From positions 434,001 through 498,000 of the forward strand of contig CBDBFG010000004.1 of NCBI GenBank assembly GCA_965204765.1: a DNA stretch of 64,000 nt, given 5' to 3'. How positions within the stretch are numbered: the stretch's first letter is position 1; each line of letters begins with the position of its first letter. The translations under genes and the position numbers were made by a program. The notes below the pieces were generated by a model that had not been told where the DNA came from, ran no database searches, and saw only the letters and a program-made list of their open reading frames with translations. Positions 8,434 through 16,814 of this stretch are shown here, piece after piece. The stretch is from CBDBFG01 sp965204765. Its GTDB lineage: Bacteria; Pseudomonadota; Alphaproteobacteria; Caedimonadales; UBA9215.

Positions 8434-9618
8434 TTATCCTAACATACGTATTCCTCCGGCTAATAATCTAGCTTTCCAATCATCTATCTCTGATTGGGCG
8501 ACATCATATTGTTTGGCTGTTTTATTCTTGCCTTGTATGGCTTCGACGGCGATCAATAGTTTAGTGCCTGGAAGAATTTCTCCGCGGATATATCTTGTCG
8601 GGCTAAATTGTCCTGTTATTTGCATATATCGGCGGCCAGAAAGACATTTTGTCCCCCATTGCTTGTGTTTTGATTTACCATAGCCGTCTTTACATCCGCC
8701 CCAGCGTTGGCCATGTCTATGTAATCCTTCGGCATCTCGCCAGGTGAAATTGATATCGCTTCTGTTTTTTAAATCAACGATTAGTTTAAAGCCATGTTGT
8801 GGATAAACATCGATGGTTTTTGAGCGATTTTTACTAACATTAGTTTTTTGTAATTTGCCATGTTTGTTATAGTATTCTACCCGGCAATTTCTTAGTTTTC
8901 CTCTATCTGGACAAGAAAGTTTTACTTTTTTGACGACATATGGTGTCCTGAGATAGGTAATCAGTGTATTAACGTTATATTGGGCGTCTTGCCAGCTTAA
9001 TCCACCTTTGCCATTATCATGTATAGCATAGTGAAACCAATTTTTTTTCGAACCAAGTTTTGATGTATAACGAGCTTTAGGAGAATTAAGATTGGGTGCT
9101 TCGGCACTGAAATGTAAATCTGCTGCTCCTTTGACATCTATTTTTATTTGTATTTTATGTGGAAATCTATTTTTGCTTTCACCGTATTTTGCAAATTTTA
9201 GCATTTTGCTGGTGCCGCCTCGCATAGTTCGTTTTATTTTACCCTGGCTGGTGTGAAAGGTTACCTCACACTTTTTAACAGGGTGTCCGGTAAATTTTTC
9301 TTTGGTTGATTTTTCAAAAGTTTGATCAATGGCACCAGAAACATATCCTTCCAAGGTTTTAGTTGACACTCTGGTCAGTGCTTTCAAGGCACCTTTGCCA
9401 AAACCTAAATCAGGCATACTCATTCCTACTACGGTCATGATTACATCAAAGGCAATTGCCCGTGCTCGTTCACTATGGGTTTTAGTGGTTACAGCCTTGG
9501 GACAAAAGAATTTTGCATCCTGATAGAATTGTGCACCTTTGACAATAGTAACTGCTTGGCTGCTGTTAAAGTTAGATAAGATAATGGCCAATACCAATAC
9601 AATTTTAAGCTGCATCAT
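8434..9618 (-). CDS. exported two-module protein with transposase-like HTH tail (paralogue 1)
   Basis: 394 residues from the chosen start. A GTG/TTG-type start at 9648 is possible, but the ATG at 9618 has AGGA 5 bases upstream and gives a textbook signal peptide (MMQLKIVLVLAIIL, cleavage near SQA-VT). It has the same architecture as its downstream paralogue: an FFCP block, two Cys-started GK-x(2)-[KR]T modules, a shared HDNGKGGLSW segment and a C-terminal 45-residue segment (AVEAIQGKNKTAKQYDV, SEIDDWKARLLAGG) like the IS3 OrfA helix-turn-helix. An extra ~20-residue Gly/Lys-rich insertion (GQRWGGCKDGYGKS) distinguishes it. No enzyme motif seen. An exported protein with a DNA-binding-type fold is unusual. 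Confidence 0.7.
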   Translation of the reverse strand: MMQLKIVLVLAIILSNFNSSQAVTIVKGAQFYQDAKFFCPKAVTTKTHSERARAIAFDVIMTVVGMSMPDLGFGKGALKALTRVSTKTLEGYVSGAIDQTFEKSTKEKFTGHPVKKCEVTFHTSQGKIKRTMRGGTSKMLKFAKYGESKNRFPHKIQIKIDVKGAADLHFSAEAPNLNSPKARYTSKLGSKKNWFHYAIHDNGKGGLSWQDAQYNVNTLITYLRTPYVVKKVKLSCPDRGKLRNCRVEYYNKHGKLQKTNVSKNRSKTIDVYPQHGFKLIVDLKNRSDINFTWRDAEGLHRHGQRWGGCKDGYGKSKHKQWGTKCLSGRRYMQITGQFSPTRYIRGEILPGTKLLIAVEAIQGKNKTAKQYDVAQSEIDDWKARLLAGGIRMLG

Positions 9619-9802
9619 GATTCCTATTTTAGTTAAGCTGTAGCACACATTTACTAACTATTGGTTAATTTTGGTCGGTTGTGATTATTATTACTTCCCA
9701 TTTTATATAGTCTATTATATACAGTCTCTGATGTAAATTATTACTATACAGATAGTGGTTTAGTTTGCGTCATGATAAGATAATTATGATGATGGCTCGT
9801 GT

Positions 9803-9994
9803 TTAGCGTTCTTCTAGCCAGGCTGCTTGAATGGCTTCAAGGATTTTTTCATTACAACGATTTGGTTGATCATCAAATTCAGGCAATTGTTGCACCATGT
9901 GCCACAGGTCAGTGAATTTAATGTGCAGAATATCGACTTCTGGGTGTTGTTCTTCCAAAGCGATGGCAATGTCGTAAATATCAGTCCACTGCAT
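9803..9994 (-). CDS. iscX: Fe-S assembly protein IscX
   Basis: 63 residues, the usual length of IscX/YfhJ. The opening MQWTDIYDIAIALEEQHPE and the acidic HIKFTDLWHMV...LPEFDD segment are characteristic; the C-terminus AIQAAWLEER also fits. IscX binds IscS and iron and adjusts the rate of cluster assembly in the cytoplasm. It is the last gene of the ISC operon and starts one base after the fdx stop. Confidence 0.92.
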   Translation of the reverse strand: MQWTDIYDIAIALEEQHPEVDILHIKFTDLWHMVQQLPEFDDQPNRCNEKILEAIQAAWLEER

Positions 9995-9995
9995 A

Positions 9996-10325
9996 TTAGA
10001 CCATCATATTTCTGGTGGCGGATGGTAGGCGTACCACAATACCATCGAGCTCTTTTGTAATGATTATTTGACATCCTAACCTTGAAGTCCTAGTAAGTCC
10101 AAATGCTAAATCTAGCATATCTTCTTCATCTTCTGATGCTTCCTGTAGTTTATCATACCATTCCTGTTCAACAATGACATGACAGGTGGAACATGCCAGT
10201 GATCCTTCGCATGCTCCCTCAAGATCAATACTATGTTGATGAGCTATTTCCAGGATTGATAAGCCTTCGGGGGCATCGATCTCAACTCTGTTATCATTTT
10301 CTGTAATAAAGGTAATTTTGGGCAT
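9996..10325 (-). CDS. fdx: ISC-type [2Fe-2S] ferredoxin
   Basis: 109 residues from the ATG at 10325, which has AGGA 8 bases upstream and matches the usual MPKITF-type opening; a longer frame to 10388 exists but adds unrelated residues. Cluster ligands are C39, C45, C48 and C85 in the adrenodoxin-type pattern C-x5-C-x2-C...C. It supplies electrons for sulfur reduction on IscU/IscS. Position between hscA and iscX is the standard ISC arrangement. Confidence 0.94.
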   Translation of the reverse strand: MPKITFITENDNRVEIDAPEGLSILEIAHQHSIDLEGACEGSLACSTCHVIVEQEWYDKLQEASEDEEDMLDLAFGLTRTSRLGCQIIITKELDGIVVRLPSATRNMMV

Positions 10326-10443
10326 AGATAATCCTATAATATTTTCTTGTGTGTTATACTTTATGTTACCTTTAGTTAATATAGTCAAGATGCTTTGTTG
10401 CTAAGATCATTATTAAGCTATTGCAATATGTGATGTTATTCTT

Positions 10444-12312
10444 TTAATCCGTTGTGTTAATGTCCGTAATTTTTTTACCTTTGACCATTTTATTGATAGA
10501 GGTGTTCATACGCTTGTCTGCAAAATTCTTGGTAATGATTTCCAATTTTTTGGTATATAGCTCTATTTCCTCTTTCTGACCATTTTCTAGAATGCGTTCA
10601 AGGGCATTGATCGTCGCCATGATTTTATTATATTCCACTTGGGATAATAATTCTTTGTCATCTTGTACAGCGCTTCGGGTATAGTTTATTATTCTAAGAG
10701 CGTCGATTTTGCTTTGCGTTAATAGTTTTTTATTAACGTCCCGTTCGGCATGTTGCAGGCTTGCTATAATCATTTCTTGTAGCGTGTCATGATCAAGACC
10801 ATAAGAAGGTTTAATCGCTATTTCTTGTGCATTTCCCGTGGTTTTTTCTTTGGCGGTGACGGTTAATAAACCGTCTGCATCAAGTTGAAAGGTTATACTA
10901 ACTTTTGCCATTCCTGCATGCATGGGGGGGATGTTTTTAAGTTCTAGCATACCTAGCGTGCGGCAATCTTGCGCCATTTCGCGTTCGCCTTGCACTATCT
11001 TTACAATCATACCGGTTTGATTGTCCTGATAGGTCGTAAATTCCTTGGTTTTACATAATGGAATAGGTGAGTTGCGCTCAATAATTCTGTCTACTATTCC
11101 TCCCATGGTTTCTACGCCAAGGGATAAAGGCGTAATATCCATTAGCAAGGGGCTTAATTGTTCATTAGCATCAGCATTATTTTTAATCATGGATTGCCCA
11201 TTGGCCAAGGTATATGCTTGTATAGCAGCACCCATTGCGACGGTTCGATCTGGGTCAACTTGATCGTATATATTATGATGTAGTTGTTGTGTAATAGCGG
11301 TTTTAATGAATGGAATTCTGGTAGATCCTCCTATCAACACAATTCCTTGGATGATTTGTACATCTATATTTTTGGCTGTGATTGCGTCTTGGCAGATCTT
11401 GATAGTTTTAGTAATAAAATGTTTAATGATTTTATTAAATTCCTGCTGTGTAATCTTTATCTTGTATGAGTGAAGGTCTATAACAGCTTCATCGGCGCTA
11501 CTTAAGGTTTCTTTGGCTTGTTTTACCAAGGGTAGTAAATGTTTATATTCTTGATCCGTAATTTGTATATTATTATTGGCGATAATGTAATCCAGTAAGG
11601 CGTAATCAAAATTATCTCCACCCAGGTTAGTATCACCGCTACTAGCAATAACCTGAAAGATACCTTGATGAAATTTTAATAATGAAAAATCAAAAGTTCC
11701 ACCACCCAAGTCATAAATACCATACAATCCATGATCATTTTTTTCTAATCCGTATGCTAGGGCTGCTGCGGTTGGTTCATTTAGTAATCTTAGTACGTTT
11801 AACCCTGCTACTCTAGCTGCGTCTTTTGTCGCAGTTCTAGCCGCATCATCAAAATATGCTGGCACAGTAATTACGGCATCTGTTATTATATGGCCTGTTT
11901 TTTGTTCGGCTATATTTTTGATATAAGCTAGTATTTGTGCTGATATCTCTGTGGAATTAGTTAATTGGTTATTGTTTAATCGTAACGTAATTATTTTATC
12001 TGATAAATCTTGTGCTATCGGGTATAGTTTTTCTTGTGCGGTACCTTTGATATCTGCAAAATTTTTACCCATTAAACTTTTAATCGAGGAAATGATAGGT
12101 TGTTGGTTACTGTTAACTGGTTGACCAATAGTATATCCCTTGTCGCCATATAATATTGTTGATGGTATCAGGTTTGTTAACAACTGTACCTGGCCGTCAG
12201 TTACATATGCAGCAACAGAATTAGTAGTGCCAAGGTCAATACCAATCGCGATCTTTTCTTGAAGATCTGCTGGTGCTGATTTAGAGGATGGTTCTTGTAT
12301 TTGTAATAACAT
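10444..12312 (-). CDS. hscA: Fe-S chaperone HscA (Hsp70 family)
   Basis: 622 residues, the usual HscA length. The ATPase domain carries the phosphate-1 loop GIDLGTTNS (~24-32), the DLGGGTFDFSLL phosphate-2 loop and the adenosine motif IVLIGGSTRIPF. The substrate domain begins near the DITPLSLGVETMGG signature (~395). HscA releases clusters from IscU by binding its LPPVK motif, which is present in the IscU encoded nearby. It lacks the Gly/Met-rich DnaK tail. It follows hscB by 4 bases and is translated from the same operon. Confidence 0.95.
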   Translation of the reverse strand: MLLQIQEPSSKSAPADLQEKIAIGIDLGTTNSVAAYVTDGQVQLLTNLIPSTILYGDKGYTIGQPVNSNQQPIISSIKSLMGKNFADIKGTAQEKLYPIAQDLSDKIITLRLNNNQLTNSTEISAQILAYIKNIAEQKTGHIITDAVITVPAYFDDAARTATKDAARVAGLNVLRLLNEPTAAALAYGLEKNDHGLYGIYDLGGGTFDFSLLKFHQGIFQVIASSGDTNLGGDNFDYALLDYIIANNNIQITDQEYKHLLPLVKQAKETLSSADEAVIDLHSYKIKITQQEFNKIIKHFITKTIKICQDAITAKNIDVQIIQGIVLIGGSTRIPFIKTAITQQLHHNIYDQVDPDRTVAMGAAIQAYTLANGQSMIKNNADANEQLSPLLMDITPLSLGVETMGGIVDRIIERNSPIPLCKTKEFTTYQDNQTGMIVKIVQGEREMAQDCRTLGMLELKNIPPMHAGMAKVSITFQLDADGLLTVTAKEKTTGNAQEIAIKPSYGLDHDTLQEMIIASLQHAERDVNKKLLTQSKIDALRIINYTRSAVQDDKELLSQVEYNKIMATINALERILENGQKEEIELYTKKLEIITKNFADKRMNTSINKMVKGKKITDINTTD

Positions 12313-12316
12313 TGGT

Positions 12317-12943
12317 TTAGCTAGTTAGTTGTTTTATCTTTCGTTGCACCTTATGTGCAAAGTTTTCATAATAACGATAACGGTATAATGTCGATTGGGC
12401 CAACATAAATTCTTGGTTATTTATGCAGTGGATTAATTTTTGTTTAATAGTGAGGATTTTATCGGCATTATTTTGTTGTAAAGTTAATACCTCTGTCGAA
12501 TTGTTGCTGTCTTCTAATAATTCTTGATCGTGCATTACCTCGGATAGCAATTCATGATCATCCGTGGTATAGGCGTTATTTTGTTGTGTAGATATGCCGT
12601 GTAAGTGCAAAATATATTCTACTCTTGTACCAAAGTTAGTTAATTTATTATAGGCTTCGTTCACTACTACGGTTAATTGTGTTGCATACAGCTTTTCATG
12701 GTTGGTCTTGTTATTGTACAAGTCTGGATGACACTTGCTACTTACCTGTAGATAGGCTTGCTCCAATTTTTCTGTGTCGATTGCAACAGACTCTGGTAAA
12801 CCCAGGATATGAAACAGGTTATGATTAGGTCTTGGGGGTTGTACTTTATGGCATTGGTCACAAAAGAAGTTATATTCTTGTGGTACATGCTGACAATACC
12901 AACATGGTACAGTTGTAGTAGCATGGCTTAATTGTTCAGACAT
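12317..12943 (-). CDS. hscB: J-domain co-chaperone HscB with N-terminal zinc-binding motif
   Basis: 208 residues from the ATG at 12943 (GGAG 11 bases upstream); it overlaps the end of iscA by 8 bases. The J-domain HPD tripeptide is residues 72-74, followed by the C-terminal IscU-binding helices. Unlike E. coli HscB, it has a four-cysteine motif at the N-terminus (C14, C17, C28, C31), the same C-x2-C...C-x2-C layout as mitochondrial HSCB. It recruits IscU to HscA and stimulates ATP hydrolysis. Confidence 0.92.
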   Translation of the reverse strand: MSEQLSHATTTVPCWYCQHVPQEYNFFCDQCHKVQPPRPNHNLFHILGLPESVAIDTEKLEQAYLQVSSKCHPDLYNNKTNHEKLYATQLTVVVNEAYNKLTNFGTRVEYILHLHGISTQQNNAYTTDDHELLSEVMHDQELLEDSNNSTEVLTLQQNNADKILTIKQKLIHCINNQEFMLAQSTLYRYRYYENFAHKVQRKIKQLTS

Positions 12944-13292
12944 GGAATGATTCTCCGCACCCACATCTGCCTTTTTCATTAGGATTGTTAAAGGTAAAGC
13001 CAGATTCCAGTTTGCCGTCCACATAATCCATTTCTGTGCCTATTACGAATAGCAATGCTTTAGGATCTATGTATACAGATAGATCTTTATCATTAACAAC
13101 TTTATCCAAAGGATCAGGGGTATCTACATACTCGAGGGTATAGGCGTTACCAGAACAACCGCGTTGTTTTACACCTACTCTGATTCCTTGTGGAGCAGGG
13201 TCACGTTGTTGCATAATTTGCTTTATTTGTTTGGCAGCATTATCAGTAATAGTAAACAGGTTAGTGTTGTTGCCCGGTATGGATGAACTCAT
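12936..13292 (-). CDS. iscA: A-type Fe-S carrier IscA
   Basis: 118 residues from the ATG at 13292 (MSSSIPG); a longer frame to 13370 lies inside iscU and has no support. The three conserved cysteines are present: one in RGCSGNAY and the C-x-C pair in GRCGCGESF near the C-terminus. A-type carriers receive clusters from IscU and pass them to [4Fe-4S] apoproteins. It sits 11 bases after iscU. Confidence 0.94.
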   Translation of the reverse strand: MSSSIPGNNTNLFTITDNAAKQIKQIMQQRDPAPQGIRVGVKQRGCSGNAYTLEYVDTPDPLDKVVNDKDLSVYIDPKALLFVIGTEMDYVDGKLESGFTFNNPNEKGRCGCGESFHV

Positions 13293-13303
13293 TAGCAAAG
13301 TTA

Positions 13304-13684
13304 CTATTTTTGTTTGTCCTGAAAATCTTTGATAGCAGATTTGATGGCATCCTCTGCTAGCACAGAACAATGTATTTTTACCGGTGGCAAAGACAAATGT
13401 TCAACGATATCAGAGTTTTTTATTGCCTGTGCTTCGTCAAGGGTTTTCCCTTTTACCCATTCAGTGACAAGAGAGCTTGAAGCAATTGCCGAACCACAAC
13501 CAAAAGTTTTAAATTTTGCATCCTCTATGACATTATCTTGATTAATTTTGAGTTGCAATTTCATTACATCTCCGCATGATGGTGCGCCAACAAGGCCTGT
13601 GCCAACATTTTTATCATCTTTATCAAACGAACCAACATTACGAGGATTCTCAAAATGATCAATTAATTTTTTACCGTATGCCAT
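13304..13684 (-). CDS. iscU: Fe-S cluster scaffold IscU
   Basis: 126 residues, full length. Cluster ligands are C37 (GAPSCGD, with D39), C63 (FGCGSAIASSS) and C106. The HscA recognition motif LPPVK immediately precedes C106. IscU receives sulfur from IscS and assembles [2Fe-2S] clusters. Located 20 bases after iscS in the same operon. Confidence 0.97.
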   Translation of the reverse strand: MAYGKKLIDHFENPRNVGSFDKDDKNVGTGLVGAPSCGDVMKLQLKINQDNVIEDAKFKTFGCGSAIASSSLVTEWVKGKTLDEAQAIKNSDIVEHLSLPPVKIHCSVLAEDAIKSAIKDFQDKQK

Positions 13685-13704
13685 CTATAATTCCTTCTTT
13701 TATC

Positions 13705-14937
13705 TTAATGTTTTGCCCATTGTATTTTACTTATATCTATGCCGTCTTGTGCCATTTCCCATAGAGGACTTAATTCTCTTAGTTTGTTTACTGCATTAAT
13801 GATACTTGCGATCATATTATCAATCTCTGCATCAGTAGTAAATCGTCCAAAGCCAATTCGTAACGAAGTATGTGCTAATTCTTCATTTACTCCCAATGCG
13901 CGTAGGACATATGATGGTTCTAATGAAGCCGAAGTACATGCTGAACCCGAAGAAAGGGCAATGTGTTTTAAATATCCTAACAGGCTTTCGCCTTCGACAT
14001 AAGCAAAGCTGATATTGATGTTTCCGAAAAACCTGTGCTTGTCATCGCCATTAAGGTAGATTTCTGGTAATTTCTCGGCTAAAGATTGGTAAACTTTATT
14101 CCATATTTGTTTAAAACGCAGTTGTTCTTGTTGCATATTTTGTCCAGCAATTGTACATGCTTCACCAAAGCCAGCACATAATGCGGGTGATAACGTACCT
14201 GACCTCATGCCGCGTTCTTGTCCACCACCATTAATTTGTGCCATGATACGTACTCTGGGTTTTCTGCGTACATACAACGCCCCAATGCCTTTGGGGCCAT
14301 ACAGTTTATGACTCGAGATACTTAGCAAGTCAATATTCATATCATCTACGTCTATGGCAATTTTTCCTACCGCTTGTGCAGCATCAGTATGGAAAAACAC
14401 ACCTTGTTCACGGCAAATTTTGCCAATTTCTTTTACTGGTTGAATAACACCTATTTCATTGTTGACCATCATGATTGAGACCAGGGCTGTTTCTGTGGTA
14501 ATGGCTGCTTTTAGATCCTCAAGATTGATTAGGCCATTAGGTTGTACTGGTAAATAGGTTATGTTAAATCCAGATTTTTGTTCTAATCGGCGACAGGTTT
14601 CTAATACGCACTTATGTTCTGTAACACAAGTAATGATATGCGGTTTTTTATCACCATAGAAATCCATTACACCTTTGATGGCTAGATTATTTGCTTCGGT
14701 AGCGCCAGAGGTATAGATAATTTCTCGTGGGTCAGCTTTGATTAGGCTGGCAATTTGTAGGCGTGCTTTTTCACAGGCCTCTTCTGCTTCCCAGCCAAAT
14801 TTGTGATTCCGGGAATGAGGATTACCAAATTGTTGTTTAAAATAAGGCAACATCTTATCTATAACTCTCGGGTCACAGGGAGTGGTCGCTTGATAATCTA
14901 AATATATCATGTTGTTATTTTGTATAATATCGGTCAT
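13705..14937 (-). CDS. iscS: cysteine desulfurase IscS
   Basis: 410 residues. A PLP enzyme that takes sulfur from L-cysteine for Fe-S clusters and tRNA thiolation. PLP-binding lysine K211 lies in SISSHKLYGPKG, and the catalytic cysteine C334 lies in SSGSACTSASLEPS, the long-loop class I pattern. The N-terminal signature YLDYQATTP is present. It is followed directly by iscU, so this copy is the dedicated ISC desulfurase. It is the more canonical of the two desulfurases in this cluster. Confidence 0.97.
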   Translation of the reverse strand: MTDIIQNNNMIYLDYQATTPCDPRVIDKMLPYFKQQFGNPHSRNHKFGWEAEEACEKARLQIASLIKADPREIIYTSGATEANNLAIKGVMDFYGDKKPHIITCVTEHKCVLETCRRLEQKSGFNITYLPVQPNGLINLEDLKAAITTETALVSIMMVNNEIGVIQPVKEIGKICREQGVFFHTDAAQAVGKIAIDVDDMNIDLLSISSHKLYGPKGIGALYVRRKPRVRIMAQINGGGQERGMRSGTLSPALCAGFGEACTIAGQNMQQEQLRFKQIWNKVYQSLAEKLPEIYLNGDDKHRFFGNINISFAYVEGESLLGYLKHIALSSGSACTSASLEPSYVLRALGVNEELAHTSLRIGFGRFTTDAEIDNMIASIINAVNKLRELSPLWEMAQDGIDISKIQWAKH

Positions 14938-15053
14938 TTAGTATCCCATTCATTGGTTTTGATACTATAGTATTTTTACATTATTTGATAAATAATTTTA
15001 TTGTAACTCAGTTTAAATACTATAAAACTTGAATACATCATTTTTGCTCTAAA

Positions 15054-15335
15054 TCAAACGCAATTTTTATAAAATTCAAGGAAAAATTCTATTTCTGGTG
15101 TTGCTGGCTTGATACAGTGCAATATTCGTGGCTCTATTACACCATTAGTAGCAATATCTAATATATAACTATCATTATCTTCTATCGTATATTGTAATTT
15201 GCCTTGCACTACGGTAATTTTTCCCCAAACACCAGGCATAGTACGATGATTTTTTAACAATCCATGTGGAATGCTATTTTGGTCAAAAATTTTAGTTGTT
15301 TTGTATTTAGCGACATCATCTGGAAGTGTTTTCAT
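15054..15335 (-). CDS. DUF1971 (TehB-like N-terminal cupin) family protein
   Basis: 93 residues that match the small DUF1971 fold found alone or fused in front of tellurite-resistance methyltransferase TehB. Recognisable are the opening KTLPDDVAKYKTT, a central WGKITVVQGKLQY beta segment and the ending LEFYK. Stand-alone members are of unknown function, possibly small cupins. The gene lies between the two cysteine desulfurase genes, in the same orientation, with gaps of about 116 bases on each side. Confidence 0.75.
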   Translation of the reverse strand: MKTLPDDVAKYKTTKIFDQNSIPHGLLKNHRTMPGVWGKITVVQGKLQYTIEDNDSYILDIATNGVIEPRILHCIKPATPEIEFFLEFYKNCV

Positions 15336-15456
15336 ACTATGACCTTTATGTTTTTAGCCTAGTCTGTACGTTTGTGATCATTGATTTGCTACTGTACAAT
15401 TTGTTTTTCTTGCTGATATCTTGCAGGTTATATGATACAGCAAGTAAATGTAAACA

Positions 15457-16581
15457 TCATTTATCCTGATTTGCCCTGTTATAAACGTTTTGCCATGCTT
15501 GGATAAATTTTTCTGCTTCTAGTTTAGTGGTGCTTGGGGCAATAGATATCCTAATGGTTTCTTGTATTTTACTTGATTCAATATTCATGGCTTGTAATAC
15601 GTGCGATGATGATACTGTGCCCGAGGAACAGGCCGAACCAGTACTAATGGCAAACCCCTCTATTTCAAAGGACATTAATTGTGTTGTGCTGCTTACTTGT
15701 GGCATGTAGATCGCGCTCGTATTAGGTAATCTAAGAGTGTCTTGTCCCCATATTTCTGCTAAAGAACAAAATTGTTTGATTTCTTGCTCTATTGATGTAA
15801 TTAAATTACGGCATTTAGTCCATTGATGCGTATCAATATAGTCTATCGCTACTGACATACCAATAACGCCCAATATGTTTAGCGTGCCAGAACGTTTGTT
15901 TTTTTCTTGGCCACCACCATCTAGCAAATTATGATAGGGTGCTTTGGTTTTGATATACGTAATTCCACATCCTGTTGGTCCGCCTATTTTATGTCCCGAG
16001 GCTGTAAAGTAATCGACGGGGTATTCTTGTAAATCAAAAGTAATTTTACCCAGAGCTTGTGCAATGTCGCTATGTACAAAAGCATTATACTGTTTGGCTA
16101 GTTTGATAATTGCTGATAATGGTTGTATCACTCCTGTTTCATTATTAGCCAACATTACTGAGATCAAGATAGGTCTGTCGTTATCGATCTGTGCTAATAG
16201 GAATTGTAATTTTGCTAGGTCAATTATGCCATTTTGATGAACAGGTATTTGTATAGCATTTGGGGCTGACTCTATGATGCATTTGTGTTCTGTGGCGGAA
16301 ATAAAAATATTGGCATTTAGTTGCGTAAAACTTTTGATTATTGTGTTATTACCCTCGGTCGCGCCACTATTAAATATTATTTCATCTGGTCTGTTTGCTT
16401 TAAAAAAACTACTAATAGATTGTCTTGCCTGTTCTATACGTTTTCTGGCATTTCTACCAAAATAATGTACAGAAGATGGGTTGCCCACTATGTCTATTGC
16501 GCTAATAATTGCTTTTTTAACCGGTACAAGCATTGGCATACTTGAATTATAATCAAAAAATATATGCTGTTTTTCCATCAT
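15457..16581 (-). CDS. second cysteine desulfurase (NifS/Spl1-like)
   Basis: 374 residues. PLP lysine K198 (SGHKIGGPTG) and catalytic cysteine C318 (STGSACSSGT) are intact, so it should be active. It is shorter and clearly diverged from the neighbouring IscS. Rickettsia genomes also carry a second NifS-like gene (spl1) next to iscS, so the pairing is known; its separate substrate is not. It may feed tRNA thiolation (MnmA is encoded at 3-4 kb). Two ATG codons overlap at the start (16581 and 16578). It is the first gene of the minus-strand cluster, divergent from trhO across a 230-bp promoter region. No iscR is found beside it. Confidence 0.9.
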   Translation of the reverse strand: MMEKQHIFFDYNSSMPMLVPVKKAIISAIDIVGNPSSVHYFGRNARKRIEQARQSISSFFKANRPDEIIFNSGATEGNNTIIKSFTQLNANIFISATEHKCIIESAPNAIQIPVHQNGIIDLAKLQFLLAQIDNDRPILISVMLANNETGVIQPLSAIIKLAKQYNAFVHSDIAQALGKITFDLQEYPVDYFTASGHKIGGPTGCGITYIKTKAPYHNLLDGGGQEKNKRSGTLNILGVIGMSVAIDYIDTHQWTKCRNLITSIEQEIKQFCSLAEIWGQDTLRLPNTSAIYMPQVSSTTQLMSFEIEGFAISTGSACSSGTVSSSHVLQAMNIESSKIQETIRISIAPSTTKLEAEKFIQAWQNVYNRANQDK

Positions 16582-16814
16582 AGGACAAAAGTTACAATAT
16601 TTTTGTAATACTTTCTATAGAATGTTTGCCTTATTTGCAGTTTTATTGCGACGGGTATGTTTATAGGCATTTGGGCGTTATGACAAATTTGTTAGGTCCA
16701 GTTAGTGGCGCAGCATTGCATTTTTAATCACTAAGTGCAAATTTTTTAGGTGCATTTGCATAGTTTTTTTGATACTAAATTAGCCTATAAATACATACAT
16801 TTTAAAAGGTTATA

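Noticed and set aside
9814..10074. 86-codon minus-strand frame over iscX and fdx
   Set aside because: Shadow of two clearly identified genes in other frames.
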